A stretch of DNA of 32,539 nt from Pseudomonadota bacterium (GCA_039815145.1 JBCBZW010000052.1:1-32539); one strand, 5' to 3'; positions 14,896-23,765 are shown, numbered from the stretch's first letter. Notes: generated by a model from the sequence alone, not told the origin. A program made the numbers and translations.

Positions 14896-16178
14896 GACCT
14901 CTCAGCTTCGTCTGGGCTTGCGTGTTCGTGCTCGCTGTCGCCGGCGTACCGGTGGCCTATCTGCTCGATCGCGACGGCCTGTTCTTCTACCTGACCGCTC
15001 GCGTTGACGACAAGTACGTGATGCGCGCTTATATGTGGACGTGCATCGCCGTCGTCATCGTCATCGGCGTATCCGTGGGGTTAGGTGCGCACCGAAATCA
15101 GCGCGCGTTTCTGGCCAAACCCGTTCAGCATTTCTCGCAGCAGACCTACCATCTGGTCTGGGGCGGCACGATCGCGGTCTCCCTGCTGTTGACCGGGCTG
15201 GCGTGGCGCTCCAACGGCTACACCGTTCCGTTGCTGCAACTTCTGGCGGACCCCGTTCGCTACTTGTTTTTGCGCACGGAGGCTCGAGAGAACATCAGTC
15301 AGGTGTTGCTGAACGCAAATCTGCTCTTTCTGTGTTCTCTCAGCTTGGTGCTCGCGGCTTTCTTTCTGAAGCGAAACAAGCGACTCAAGCTCCTGATCAC
15401 GGTGCTGAATCTGTTGCTCGTCGGGAGCTTCACGTTGGCGAAGTCGCCGATCGCGAAAGTGGTGGTGATTACGCTCATCTTCTTCTCGTGCATGCGCCCG
15501 ATCCGCGTGGCGACGCTAGCCAAGTTCGGCGCCGTCTTCATACTGGCGGTCTTGCCGCTGTTCATCGTCGCTGAGGCGGGCTTGGGCAGCTGGGCCAAGG
15601 ATCGAACCTTGACGCAGACCCTCGCTTCGCGCGTGTTGTACGGGCAGTGGGCGGCCCTGCCGTTCTTCTTCGAGATATACGAGAAGAAGCGAGCCTCCCT
15701 GGGCACTCTTCAGCCGACCTACCTTGCCGGCAGCAAGGCAGAGCGTTGGTCCTACCGCGGCGAGGAGGCCCCCGCGCGGCAGGCCATGCGGCTGGTCACG
15801 GGGTATCGTGACCTCGAGAGTGCAGGTGTGGGTGTGGCCGTGACGTTCTTCATCGGCGATGCGTATGGAGTGTTCGGTTACCCCGGCATCGTGATGGCCG
15901 CGGTGGTCGTCGGATTGGAGATACTATTGCTCACCCTTGTCCTCCTGCACTGGCCACGCAACGTGCTGACGATGTTTCTCTTCACGTGGTTTTGCTTCAA
16001 ATTCGCCACTTCAGCCATCACGGGTTTCAGCGGATTCATGTTCGGTAGCGCCACCTATCTGTTGCTATTGCTAGCCATCACGACCTTCTTTGCGCAACGA
16101 AATCGAAGGAACAGCTTGGGGAGACCGCCGCCGGCAACGCCATCGGTGATTTCGCCTGTGGTCGACGGGGCGCGCTGA
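14892..16178 (+). CDS. Wzy-like oligosaccharide repeat-unit polymerase
   Basis: This 428-residue protein is strongly hydrophobic with roughly nine to ten predicted membrane helices (for example about 5-25, 46-66, 88-108, 138-158, 190-230 and several after 325). A large loop at about 230-320 contains TLTQTLASRVLYGQWAALPF. The stretch GVGVAVTFFIGDAYGVFGYPGI is of the kind seen in O-antigen polymerases. It should join undecaprenyl-linked repeat units on the periplasmic face, with chain length set by the Wzz encoded divergently. The ATG at 14892 is the only reasonable start before the first helix, though the ribosome site is weak. It abuts the sulfotransferase gene with no gap. Wzy proteins have little sequence conservation, so the call rests on topology and context. 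Confidence 0.75.
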   Translation: MRPLSFVWACVFVLAVAGVPVAYLLDRDGLFFYLTARVDDKYVMRAYMWTCIAVVIVIGVSVGLGAHRNQRAFLAKPVQHFSQQTYHLVWGGTIAVSLLLTGLAWRSNGYTVPLLQLLADPVRYLFLRTEARENISQVLLNANLLFLCSLSLVLAAFFLKRNKRLKLLITVLNLLLVGSFTLAKSPIAKVVVITLIFFSCMRPIRVATLAKFGAVFILAVLPLFIVAEAGLGSWAKDRTLTQTLASRVLYGQWAALPFFFEIYEKKRASLGTLQPTYLAGSKAERWSYRGEEAPARQAMRLVTGYRDLESAGVGVAVTFFIGDAYGVFGYPGIVMAAVVVGLEILLLTLVLLHWPRNVLTMFLFTWFCFKFATSAITGFSGFMFGSATYLLLLLAITTFFAQRNRRNSLGRPPPATPSVISPVVDGAR

Positions 16179-17132
16179 GTGCAGCCTGAGTTCCTGTTCG
16201 TCGTCGGCATCGGGCGCTCCGGTACGTCTTTGCTGCAGAACATGCTGGCGGGGCACAGCGCCATCAGCTTCCTCCCGGAGAGCAGCTTTCTGCGACGCTA
16301 CGCCTTCTCGCGGGCGTTCGACAAAGGCGTGGGCGCCGGTGATCTACCCGCGTTCGCGAAGACGCTCGCCGACGACGTAGCGTTCAAGCGCTTGGGCTTT
16401 TCCGCAGAGCAAGTGCAAGAGATGCTGGCGAGCCCGGAAGGTGGTAGGGGCGCTGGCTTTTTCAGGCGTGCTGCTTACCGCTTCGGCCCACCGACACAAG
16501 GCGCCGTGTATCTGGGGGATAAGGACCCGCGCTTGATCGAGTATCTACCCTCCCTGAAGGCCGCGTTCCCAAGCGCCAAGGTCGTGCACATCTACCGCGA
16601 CCCACGCGATGTGTTCCTCTCGAAGAGCCGGGCCGACTGGGCGAAGGGCCGCACGGCGTTTGCTTACGCGTTCGCTGGTCGTGTGCAGTGGGAGCTTGTT
16701 CGCCGCACGGGCGAGGCCCTGTTCGGCGAGAACTTCTACGAGCTTGCCTACGAGCGGCTGATTGACTCGCCCGACGAAGAGATGTCGAAGCTGTGCCGAT
16801 TCCTGTCGTTGAGTCTCGAGCCCGCCATGCTCCACCCCAGCGAGGGGGGCGGTGCGCTCGTGGCCAAAGACGAGCTAGCGTGGAAGAAGGAGACGCTCGG
16901 GCCTATTCTCGCCGCCAATACGGGAAAATGGCGCACTGGCCTCGCGCCCTCGCAGATCGTCCTCGTGGAGCGAATCTCTCGCCGTCTCATGCGTGATGTC
17001 GGGTATGAGACATCATCGCTGGCGGGCGATCTGGACCCAATCGCGCGTGCGTCCATCTCGCTGCAGGCACTGGCGGCCAACCTGCTTTCCACTGTCTATT
17101 GTCGGTTGAGGCTATGGTCACAGCACACGTAG
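16179..17132 (+). CDS. Sulfotransferase family protein
   Basis: This 317-residue protein shows both nucleotide-binding elements of PAPS-dependent sulfotransferases: the 5'-phosphosulfate loop FLFVVGIGRSGTSLLQNML (5-23) and the 3'-phosphate region VVHIYRDPRDVFLSKSRADW around 135-155. The central FYELAYERLIDSPDEEMSKLCRFLSL is also typical of the family. It would transfer sulfate to a hydroxyl or amine, here plausibly on the polysaccharide or its lipid-linked repeat. The GTG at 16179 directly follows the polymerase stop, so expression is coupled. The next gene overlaps it by 19 bases. No signal peptide is seen, so it is cytoplasmic. Other family members act on small molecules, so the target is an inference from the neighbours. 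Confidence 0.88.
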   Translation: MQPEFLFVVGIGRSGTSLLQNMLAGHSAISFLPESSFLRRYAFSRAFDKGVGAGDLPAFAKTLADDVAFKRLGFSAEQVQEMLASPEGGRGAGFFRRAAYRFGPPTQGAVYLGDKDPRLIEYLPSLKAAFPSAKVVHIYRDPRDVFLSKSRADWAKGRTAFAYAFAGRVQWELVRRTGEALFGENFYELAYERLIDSPDEEMSKLCRFLSLSLEPAMLHPSEGGGALVAKDELAWKKETLGPILAANTGKWRTGLAPSQIVLVERISRRLMRDVGYETSSLAGDLDPIARASISLQALAANLLSTVYCRLRLWSQHT

Positions 17133-18178
17133 CCCGACTCGGGCGTTATCGACCCCTGCTGCTCGATGCCAGGAATCGGTTGTGGGCGTCGCGCGGGTAC
17201 TCCCTTTACCGATCCGACGACGATGGCGACAGCTTCGAGATGGTGGCGCGTTTCAACCCCGGTTTGCCCTATGCGGCGGCGGCGTCGTTTCGCCTGAGCA
17301 CGCGCCTGCTGCGGGCGGGTTTCCATTCCTTGCGCGTGCTGGATTCCGGGGAAGCCGTGGCGGTCGTCAAGAACGGCATCGTGCACCTGGAACCGGGGGC
17401 ACGCGATTTCGTGCTCCGTTGCGGGTTCCGCAATGGCAGTCGACCGCTGAGCTTGTGCGCGACGCCCGGCGGGCACCTCTTTTTCGGCGAGTACTGGGGC
17501 AACCCGGATCGGCGCGAGGTGCACATCTACGGATCTTCGGACGGTGGCCGGTCCTGGGAGGTCGTGCACACCTTTCCGTCAGCGACCATCCGACACGTGC
17601 ACGGGGTGCACTACGATCCGTTTCGCCAAGGGTGCTGGGTGCTCACCGGCGACAGTGATAGCGAGAGCAGAATCTACTTCGCAGACCCTGAGCTGGCGCA
17701 GCTGGAACTCGTCGCGTCCGGCAGCCAGCAATGTCGAGCCGTCACTGTGATTCCACGCCACGATGGTCTCGTGGTGCCGATGGACTCCGAAGACAGTCAG
17801 AACTACATCCAGTGGCTGGATCCGGCGTCCGGGCGCTTGGAGCCGCTAGCGGCTGTGCCGGGCACCGTGTTCTACAGTGCGAGCGCTGGCGATAGCGTGT
17901 TGCTCTCCACGGTGGTGGAGCCTAGCGAGGTCAACCACTCGCGCGAGGCGACGATATGGGCGAGCGCGGACGGACAGTCTTGGTCACAGATCTACAGCCA
18001 GCGCAAGGACGCCTTGTCGCCGATTTACTTTCAGTACGGCACGTTTCTCCTGGCGCCTTCGCAGGGCACCAGCCCGTTCGCCTTCGCCAGCGGCCAGGCC
18101 GTGGCCGGGGATGATCAGCGCCTGTTACGCATCGGTCCAGTGGGGGACAGCGGATCTGCGGAGGAGGCAGGCGCTTAG
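17114..18178 (+). CDS. BNR/Asp-box beta-propeller protein, sialidase-like fold
   Basis: This 354-residue protein contains Asp-box motifs (S-x-D-x-G-x-x-W type): SSDGGRSWEVV near the middle, a diverged SDDDGDSFEMV near the N-terminus and SADGQSWSQI near the C-terminus. Repeated strand pairs (LWASRGYSLYRS, GVHYDPFRQGCWVLTGDSDS) fit a six-bladed propeller as in sialidases and photosynthesis-stability factors. I see no signal peptide or catalytic arginine triad, so enzyme activity is unproven. ATG 17114 was preferred to an in-frame TTG at 17099, but a GAGG lies too close for a clear ribosome site. Either way it overlaps the sulfotransferase gene and so belongs to the same operon. Its role in the glycan pathway is unknown. 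Confidence 0.75.
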   Translation: MVTAHVARLGRYRPLLLDARNRLWASRGYSLYRSDDDGDSFEMVARFNPGLPYAAAASFRLSTRLLRAGFHSLRVLDSGEAVAVVKNGIVHLEPGARDFVLRCGFRNGSRPLSLCATPGGHLFFGEYWGNPDRREVHIYGSSDGGRSWEVVHTFPSATIRHVHGVHYDPFRQGCWVLTGDSDSESRIYFADPELAQLELVASGSQQCRAVTVIPRHDGLVVPMDSEDSQNYIQWLDPASGRLEPLAAVPGTVFYSASAGDSVLLSTVVEPSEVNHSREATIWASADGQSWSQIYSQRKDALSPIYFQYGTFLLAPSQGTSPFAFASGQAVAGDDQRLLRIGPVGDSGSAEEAGA

Positions 18179-18340
18179 GCGTTGCGGGTCGGCCGGGTTC
18201 TTTCGATGCCCGCACGCCTGAGGTTCTCTACCTCGATGGGCAGGGGCGAATGTGCCGTGTTGTGACCTGTAAGCCCATGCTCGTCTGTCCGGTGCGAGCT
18301 GGCGTTATCATAGGCGGCGGATTACACGGAGGTTCCTGAG

Positions 18341-19189
18341 ATGCAGCTACGGTTCCCGAGTCAAATCAAGGCGCTTTGGATTGTGCCCGTGCTGGCGCTC
18401 GTTGTCGTGGCATGTACGACGAGCCCCACCGGTCGTACACAGCTGATGCTGGTGTCGCCGCAGACCGCGATCGCGGCCTCCCAGCAAGCCTACCTTTCGA
18501 CGGTCGGCGGATTCGCCCAGAAGGATCAGCTGTCGCGGGATCGCGACGTGGCGGCGCGTGTGCGCGAGGTTACCGGGCGCGTGGTCCACGTGGCGACAGA
18601 GCAGTTTCCAGCCACTGCGCAGTGGGATTGGAGCGTAGCGGTGATCGACGATCCGAAGACGGTGAACGCATGGTGCATGGCGGGTGGCCGTATGGCCGTC
18701 TACACCGGGTTGTTGGAGCAGTTGAAGCTCACGGACGACGAGCTCGCCCACATCATGGGTCATGAGGCGGCACACGCGATCGCGAACCACACCGCGGAGC
18801 AGATGTCTCGGGCGATGGCAACAGACCTGGTCCTCCAAGTCGGAGGCGTTGTGGTCGGCGCGAACCAGCAGCAGCTGAGCACCGCCGCTATGGCCGCTCA
18901 GGTGGGGTTGAGTTTGCCCAACAGTCGAACCGCCGAGTCCGAGGCTGACCAGATCGGCGCGGAACTCGCCGTCCGGGCGGGCTACGATCCCGACGCCGTA
19001 CTGACCCTGTGGCAGAAGATGGGGAGCATCGGGGGCGGGGAACGCCCGCCTGAATTCCTGAGCACGCACCCGGCGCCGGAGAGCCGTCAAGCTGCCTTGG
19101 CCGAACTCATCGAGGGGATGCGCGGGCTTAATCCGCAGGGCGCCAAGGCACCCACGCACCCTATTGACGTCATTACCGCCGCGCGTTGA
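18341..19189 (+). CDS. M48 family metalloprotease, lipoprotein (LoiP-like)
   Basis: This 282-residue protein has an N-terminal hydrophobic segment followed by a lipobox-like VVVAC, with the acylated cysteine at 25, so it should be anchored in a membrane facing the periplasm. The zinc site is MGHEAAHAIANH (HExxH at 141-145) with the third ligand in AESEADQIG (about 198-206). The C-terminal STHPAPESRQAAL is shared by LoiP/YcaL/BepA-like peptidases, which help outer-membrane protein quality control. The ATG at 18341 has GGAGG (18328-18332) 8 bases upstream. It is 162 bases from the preceding gene and likely transcribed on its own. The length fits LoiP. There is no TPR domain, so it is not BepA itself. 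Confidence 0.92.
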   Translation: MQLRFPSQIKALWIVPVLALVVVACTTSPTGRTQLMLVSPQTAIAASQQAYLSTVGGFAQKDQLSRDRDVAARVREVTGRVVHVATEQFPATAQWDWSVAVIDDPKTVNAWCMAGGRMAVYTGLLEQLKLTDDELAHIMGHEAAHAIANHTAEQMSRAMATDLVLQVGGVVVGANQQQLSTAAMAAQVGLSLPNSRTAESEADQIGAELAVRAGYDPDAVLTLWQKMGSIGGGERPPEFLSTHPAPESRQAALAELIEGMRGLNPQGAKAPTHPIDVITAAR

Positions 19190-19192
19190 TTT

Positions 19193-19218
19193 GCTCCGCG
19201 CGCTAGCCGGGGCGGAGC
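19193..19218. other. Hairpin between the M48 and aminomutase genes
   Basis: GCTCCGC (19193-19199) and GCGGAGC (19212-19218) form a perfect 7-bp stem with a 12-base loop, 3 bases after the M48 stop. There is no T-run. It sits directly before a GTG at 19219 and would bury the GGAG there, which is one reason to prefer the GTG at 19261 as the aminomutase start. Confidence 0.35.
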
Positions 19219-19260
19219 GTGCGCACGGAATCAGCTGCTCGCGACAGGACAGGACCTGAC

Positions 19261-20289
19261 GTGATCCGAGACGTCCAAGGGCTGATCGATGCGGGCCTGG
19301 CCACAGCGGAGGATCGTGACGCGTTGGAGGCGGTAGCGTCTCGTTTCTCGATTGGGCTCACCGAAGAGGTGACGGCGTTGGCGCAAACGTCGTCCCCGAT
19401 CTCGCGCCAGTTCGTTCCTCAGGCGGCTGAGCTACGTATCACCCCGGCCGAGTTGCAGGATCCGATCGGCGATCGGCACCATAGTCCCGTTGCAGGCGTG
19501 GTCCACCGATACCCGGACCGCGCCCTGTTGATGCCGCTGCAAGTCTGCGCCGTGTACTGCCGGTTCTGCTTCCGCCGCGAAACGGTCGGGGGGCAGCAGC
19601 CGGAAGCGCTGCTGCAGGCTGAACGTCTCGACGACTGCCTAGACTACATCCGTCAGACGCCCACACTCTGGGAGATCGTTCTGTCCGGCGGCGACCCCTT
19701 GCTCCTGGCGCCGCGGAGGCTGGAGAGTCTGATCGCTCGCCTGTCGCAGATCGAGCATGTTCGGGTGATCAGGGTTCACACGCGGATCCCCGTGGTCGCT
19801 CCGGGGCGTGTGAATACCGCCCTCCTTCATGCCCTACGCACCGATCGGGCCGTCTTCGTCGCCGTTCATGCCAACCACCCCGATGAGTTCACCGGCCAAG
19901 CGCGTGACGCCTGCCGACGATTGGCTGATGCGGGGCTCCCGCTCCTCGGACAGACGGTGCTTCTACGCGGTATCAATGACGATGAGGCCACCCTGGAGGC
20001 GCTCATGCGAGCGATGGTGGAGAATCGGATCAAACCGTACTACCTCCACCACGGCGATCTGGCGCAGGGCACCGGTCACTTTCGTGTAGGCATCGCGCGG
20101 GGGCAGCAGTTGATGGAGTCGTTGCGCGGCCGCGTGTCGGGCCTTTGTCAGCCCACCTATGTTCTAGATCTCCCCGGAGGTGGCGGGAAAGTCCCCGTTG
20201 GGCCGACCTACGCGACGCGTACAGATGACGGTGAATGGCTTCTGCGCGATCGATTCGGGGCTTCCCATCGGGTTGCTGATCTGGCCTGA
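19261..20289 (+). CDS. KamA-family radical SAM lysine 2,3-aminomutase-like protein
   Basis: This 342-residue protein belongs to the radical SAM/PLP aminomutases. The [4Fe-4S] motif is CAVYCRFC (Cys96, Cys100, Cys103), followed by FRRETVGG. SGGDPLLLAPRRLESLI lies in the SAM-binding region, and PTYVLDLPGGGGKVPVG provides the PLP lysine (Lys310). Relatives convert L-lysine to beta-lysine, either free or for elongation factor P modification (EpmB). The N-terminus (IRDVQGLIDAGLATAEDRDALEAV) matches the short lysine-2,3-aminomutase-like group. GTG 19261 was chosen with AGGA (19251-19254) 6 bases upstream. A GTG at 19219 would add 14 polar residues. No epmA or efp gene is in the window, so the EF-P role is a possibility only. 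Confidence 0.88.
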   Translation: MIRDVQGLIDAGLATAEDRDALEAVASRFSIGLTEEVTALAQTSSPISRQFVPQAAELRITPAELQDPIGDRHHSPVAGVVHRYPDRALLMPLQVCAVYCRFCFRRETVGGQQPEALLQAERLDDCLDYIRQTPTLWEIVLSGGDPLLLAPRRLESLIARLSQIEHVRVIRVHTRIPVVAPGRVNTALLHALRTDRAVFVAVHANHPDEFTGQARDACRRLADAGLPLLGQTVLLRGINDDEATLEALMRAMVENRIKPYYLHHGDLAQGTGHFRVGIARGQQLMESLRGRVSGLCQPTYVLDLPGGGGKVPVGPTYATRTDDGEWLLRDRFGASHRVADLA

Positions 20290-20371
20290 GCCTCGGGCGC
20301 GCTACAATTAGCGTCTCCAAGATCGCGGCCTGGGGCCAGGTTGCGATCATCATCGATGAGAAGAGGACGCG

Positions 20372-21139
20372 ATGACCGGTATCTTCGACCTATCTGGCCG
20401 CACCGCGCTGGTAACCGGCTCCACCCGAGGCATTGGCAAGTCGATCGCCCGCCAGCTCGCATTGGCGGGCGCACGTGTGGCGATCTCCTCTCGCGACGCG
20501 AGTAGCTGCGAAGCCACCGCTGCGGAGATCGCAGAGATTGCAGGCGACAGTGCGGTCGTCGGAATTCCCTGCAACGTAGCGCATCCCGGCGAACTCGATC
20601 GCCTCGTTGCGCAAACCGAGGAGCGACTGGGGCAAATCGACATCGCCGTGGGCAATGCCGGCGCCAATCCGCACTTTGGATCTCTGCTCGATGTGCCTGA
20701 TGAGGCCGTTCAGAAGATCTTCGACGTCAATGTCACCGCGAATCTGAAGTTGGCCAAATTAGTCGTGCCCAAGATGAAGGAAGCGGGGTGGGGGCGCATC
20801 ATCCTCAATGCGTCCAACACCGCCCTGGTGGGCCAACTGGGCCTCGGCGCCTACTCGGTTTCCAAAGCTGCCGTGATCCAGCTCGCCCGTAGTCTAGCCC
20901 GTGAGTTCGGGTCCGCCGGCATTACCGCGAACGCTATCGCCCCCGGTCTCGTGCCTACGGAGTTCTCGCGAGCGCTGTGGGAAGATCCGCGAATGAACGA
21001 GCGCTACGTGAAGGCCACGATGCTCAAGCGGACCGGCACACCTGATGAAATCGGCGGTGTCTGTGTGTTCCTAGCCTCGGAAGCGGGCGCCTACGTGACC
21101 GGCCAGACCATCGTCATCGATGGCGGGATGACCAGCTGA
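20372..21139 (+). CDS. Short-chain dehydrogenase/reductase (SDR)
   Basis: This 255-residue protein is a classical SDR. It has the cofactor motif TGSTRGIGKSIA (about 15-26), NAGANPHFG (about 93-101), the active-site serine in ILNASNT, YSVSKAAVIQLARSLA with the catalytic Tyr and Lys (YxxxK), and the C-terminal GAYVTGQTIVIDGGMTS found in FabG-like enzymes. The NAGANP signature is common in the DHRS4-like and related NADP(H)-linked carbonyl reductases. The ATG at 20372 has AGAGGA (20362-20367) 4 bases upstream. It is followed after 22 bases by the ATP-grasp gene and may share an mRNA with it. A TACAAT at 20303-20308 may be its -10 box, but I found no partner -35. The substrate is unknown. Confidence 0.9.
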   Translation: MTGIFDLSGRTALVTGSTRGIGKSIARQLALAGARVAISSRDASSCEATAAEIAEIAGDSAVVGIPCNVAHPGELDRLVAQTEERLGQIDIAVGNAGANPHFGSLLDVPDEAVQKIFDVNVTANLKLAKLVVPKMKEAGWGRIILNASNTALVGQLGLGAYSVSKAAVIQLARSLAREFGSAGITANAIAPGLVPTEFSRALWEDPRMNERYVKATMLKRTGTPDEIGGVCVFLASEAGAYVTGQTIVIDGGMTS

Positions 21140-21161
21140 TACACAGTCGCTAGGCAAGTCG

Positions 21162-22298
21162 GTGAAGGTCCTGCTCACTCTCGGACGGCTGCCGAAGGCG
21201 CTCGACATCGCGCGGGCGCTCGCCGCGGTGGGCTGCGAGGTGATCGTGGCGGAGCCGTTCGCCTGGCACCTCACGCGGCTGTCGCGCAGCGTCGAGCGTT
21301 GCGTGCGGGTTCCCGCGCCAAACGACGATGAGCAGGCCTACCATCAGGCGTTGATCTCGCTGATCGAGCGCGAGGGGGTCGATCTGGTCGTGCCTGTCTC
21401 GGACGAGACGATGCACGTCGGGGGACTGCATGCTCGCCTGCCCGCTTCCACGCGCCTTTTCTGTCCGCCTCAGCCAACGCTGCTCTCGTTACACGACAAG
21501 CTCGAGTTCATCCGCGTTGCGCAGGCCGCTGGCTTGCCCGTTCCGCGCACATGCGATGCGAGCGACCACGCTGGAGCTGAGGCTTTGCTGGCCGCCACCA
21601 GATGCATCTCGAAGCCTCGCTACTCCTCAGCAGGAAAGGGGCTGGTCGATCATCCTCAGGGAACTGAGCCGCCGGTGCACGGCCCAGACTCGGTGCCCAG
21701 GATCTTCCAGGAGTATCTGCCGGGTGAGGAGCTGAGCACCTTCGGGGTAGTGCGCAACGGGGAACTAGTCGCCAACGTCGTCTACCGTGGCTTGATCATG
21801 TCCGGCACGGTCGCCGTCAGCTTCGAGCGACTGGTGGAGTCGCCCCCGGGCCTTGAGGATTGGGTACGGACCTTCGCTAAGGCCGCCGGGCATGAGGGCT
21901 TTCTCTCTTTCGATTTCCGGCTGGATGAGGCTGGACGACCGCTGCCTATGGAGTGCAATCCGCGTGCGACCAGCGGTATCCACTTCCTCGATCCGTTGGG
22001 CCTGGCAGATGTCATGCTGGGTGATGCGGCGGCAGGCTCCGGTCGTCTGCGACCGGAAACCCGTTTGCAACAGTTCTACCCCGCCCTGACCGAAGTGCAA
22101 TCGTCATTCCTGCGCGGCGAGCGTTCGCCTGGTCGGCTAAAGCTTCTGTTCGGCCTTCGCGACGTGACCTGGCAGGCGAATGATCCGCTGCCGCTACTCC
22201 TGCAGCCTTTCGCCAGCGTGGACATCTTGTGGCGTACGATCCTGAAGGGCTGGACCTTCGGCGAGGCGGCGACCTTCGATATTGCCTGGGGCGAGTAG
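21162..22298 (+). CDS. ATP-grasp family protein (carboxylate-amine ligase-like)
   Basis: This 378-residue protein has the order of an ATP-grasp enzyme: an N-terminal Rossmann-like domain (VLLTLGRLPKALDIARALAAVG), a middle region with SLHDKLEFIRVAQAAGLPVPRT, the nucleotide-binding lysine strand RCISKPRYSSAGKGL, the IFQEYLPGEELSTFGVV strand and the metal-binding MECNPRATSGIHF. Such enzymes activate a carboxylate as acyl phosphate and join it to an amine or other nucleophile. The start is GTG at 21162, close after the SDR stop, with no strong ribosome site. About 90 residues follow the ATP-grasp core and are unassigned. It converges with the P450 gene across an 11-base gap. I cannot name the substrates. 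Grouping with the SDR in a small pathway is an inference. Confidence 0.8.
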   Translation: MKVLLTLGRLPKALDIARALAAVGCEVIVAEPFAWHLTRLSRSVERCVRVPAPNDDEQAYHQALISLIEREGVDLVVPVSDETMHVGGLHARLPASTRLFCPPQPTLLSLHDKLEFIRVAQAAGLPVPRTCDASDHAGAEALLAATRCISKPRYSSAGKGLVDHPQGTEPPVHGPDSVPRIFQEYLPGEELSTFGVVRNGELVANVVYRGLIMSGTVAVSFERLVESPPGLEDWVRTFAKAAGHEGFLSFDFRLDEAGRPLPMECNPRATSGIHFLDPLGLADVMLGDAAAGSGRLRPETRLQQFYPALTEVQSSFLRGERSPGRLKLLFGLRDVTWQANDPLPLLLQPFASVDILWRTILKGWTFGEAATFDIAWGE

Positions 22299-22309
22299 GT
22301 GTTCTTCAC

Positions 22310-23677
22310 CTAGGCGAGACGATCGCTGATCGTGCAGTAGACCTGCTCTGTGGGGCGCGTGGTCAGGCGGGCGGCGGGTCTTACTCGGTGCGCATCGATG
22401 GTGTGGAAGTCGAAGCGGCGCACGAGGCGCGCGAGGATCAGGGTGCTCTCCGTGGCGGCGAAGCCCGCGCCGACGCACACCCGGGGGCCGGTGCCGAACG
22501 GTAGGTACGCCCCGCTCGGAATCTCGTGTTCGCGTTCGGGCATGAAGCGATCCGGATCGAAGGCTTCCGGGTGCTTCCACATGCGCTGATGGCGATGCAT
22601 GGTCCAGGGGGCGATCATGATCATCGCGCCCTTGCGCAAGCGGAACCGACCAATCTTCGTAGGCTCAGCAGCGACCCTTGGGATGAAGGTGATTGGGGGG
22701 TAGAGGCGAAGCGTCTCGCGGAAGACGGCGCGCACGAAAGGCAGCTGCCTCACCTGATCAAAGGCAAGCTCGCCATCGCCGACCACCCGTGCCACTTCCT
22801 CACGCATGCGCGCAACCACCTGCGGCTGCATCGATAGGATGAAGAACACCCACGTGAGCACGCTCGCCGTGGTCTCGTGGCCCGCGAGGAAGAACACCCC
22901 CAACTGATCGATGAGCTCCTTGCGCGAGAGGCCCGGGCCGCCGTCGGGCCCGCGCGCGGCCACGCAGGCGGAGGCGATGTCGTTGTACTTCTCCTCCGGC
23001 GCGTTGAGATGACTGTCGACCAGGTGCCCCAGGTGACGCCGAATCTTCTCGCATGCCTCCAACACGGTGGGTGACTGCTCGTAGGTGCGAAACGGCGGAT
23101 CGAAGATCAGCGCCTTGAGCTCGACGTGGGCCACACTGCGCTCGAAGACGGTGAAGGCGTCGAACACCTCCCGCGCGATATTCGACTCCAGCGACGTGGA
23201 GAACACCGTGCGACAGATGATGTCGGCCGTGAGATGACTCATCGTCAGATCGAGCGAGATGGGCTCGCCGGATGCCGCCTGCTGAGCCAGGCGCTCTTCG
23301 TAGGCGTCGACGGCGGCGGTCATCGAGGCGAAGGCGCGCGTGATGCGGATGTGCGAGAAGGCCGGGTCCACCATCGCCCGCTGACAGCGCCAGCGATCGC
23401 CGCTAGAGACGAAGATCGAGTCGCCGACGAGCGGCTCGAGCGCACCCACCATGAGGTCGTTCTTCGGATAGATGTCCGCCGGGTCGGTCATCACCCCCTT
23501 CACGAGCTCCGGACGGTTGACCAGCAGGATCGAGCGACGGGAGTAACCGAGGTAGCCGACGTCGAACTGGTAGGCCTTGTCCGGCAGCAGGCTCAGCAGA
23601 TCACCCTCTCCGCGCATGGCGGTACGGACCAGGGCGGCAAGGGCGGGCAGGGGGCGAGGGCGAGGTGGAACGTACAA
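22310..23677 (-). CDS. Cytochrome P450 monooxygenase
   Basis: This 455-residue protein has all P450 marks: the I-helix FFLAGHETTASVLTW (oxygen-binding AGxET), the K-helix FRETLRLYPP (ExxR), the PERF-like region FDPDRFMPER, and the haem loop FGTGPRVCVG with Cys401 as axial ligand. It lacks a fused reductase, so it needs separate electron donors. The start is TTG at 23677 and keeps the proline-rich PPRPRPLPALAAL leader that is usual before the P450 fold. An ATG 20 codons later is an alternative. It is divergent from the DUF2306/crtD pair over 135 bases that contain a palindromic site shared with the crtI promoter. That placement suggests it oxidises a carotenoid, which is inference. Family identity is certain. 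Confidence 0.93.
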   Translation of the reverse strand: MYVPPRPRPLPALAALVRTAMRGEGDLLSLLPDKAYQFDVGYLGYSRRSILLVNRPELVKGVMTDPADIYPKNDLMVGALEPLVGDSIFVSSGDRWRCQRAMVDPAFSHIRITRAFASMTAAVDAYEERLAQQAASGEPISLDLTMSHLTADIICRTVFSTSLESNIAREVFDAFTVFERSVAHVELKALIFDPPFRTYEQSPTVLEACEKIRRHLGHLVDSHLNAPEEKYNDIASACVAARGPDGGPGLSRKELIDQLGVFFLAGHETTASVLTWVFFILSMQPQVVARMREEVARVVGDGELAFDQVRQLPFVRAVFRETLRLYPPITFIPRVAAEPTKIGRFRLRKGAMIMIAPWTMHRHQRMWKHPEAFDPDRFMPEREHEIPSGAYLPFGTGPRVCVGAGFAATESTLILARLVRRFDFHTIDAHRVRPAARLTTRPTEQVYCTISDRLA

Positions 23678-23765
23678 GAGGCGGCGAATTCAGTGCAGAT
23701 GAGCGTCGCAATGCGACTGGATTTGCGTACGGCGACCAAGCGTAGCAGACTTCTGACGGTAAAAG

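Noticed and set aside
19329-19340. GGCGGTAGCGTC, an 11-of-12 match to the ops element recruited by RfaH in polysaccharide operons.
   Set aside because: It lies inside the aminomutase coding sequence, far downstream of the glycan genes and not in a leader. Chance is the simplest explanation.
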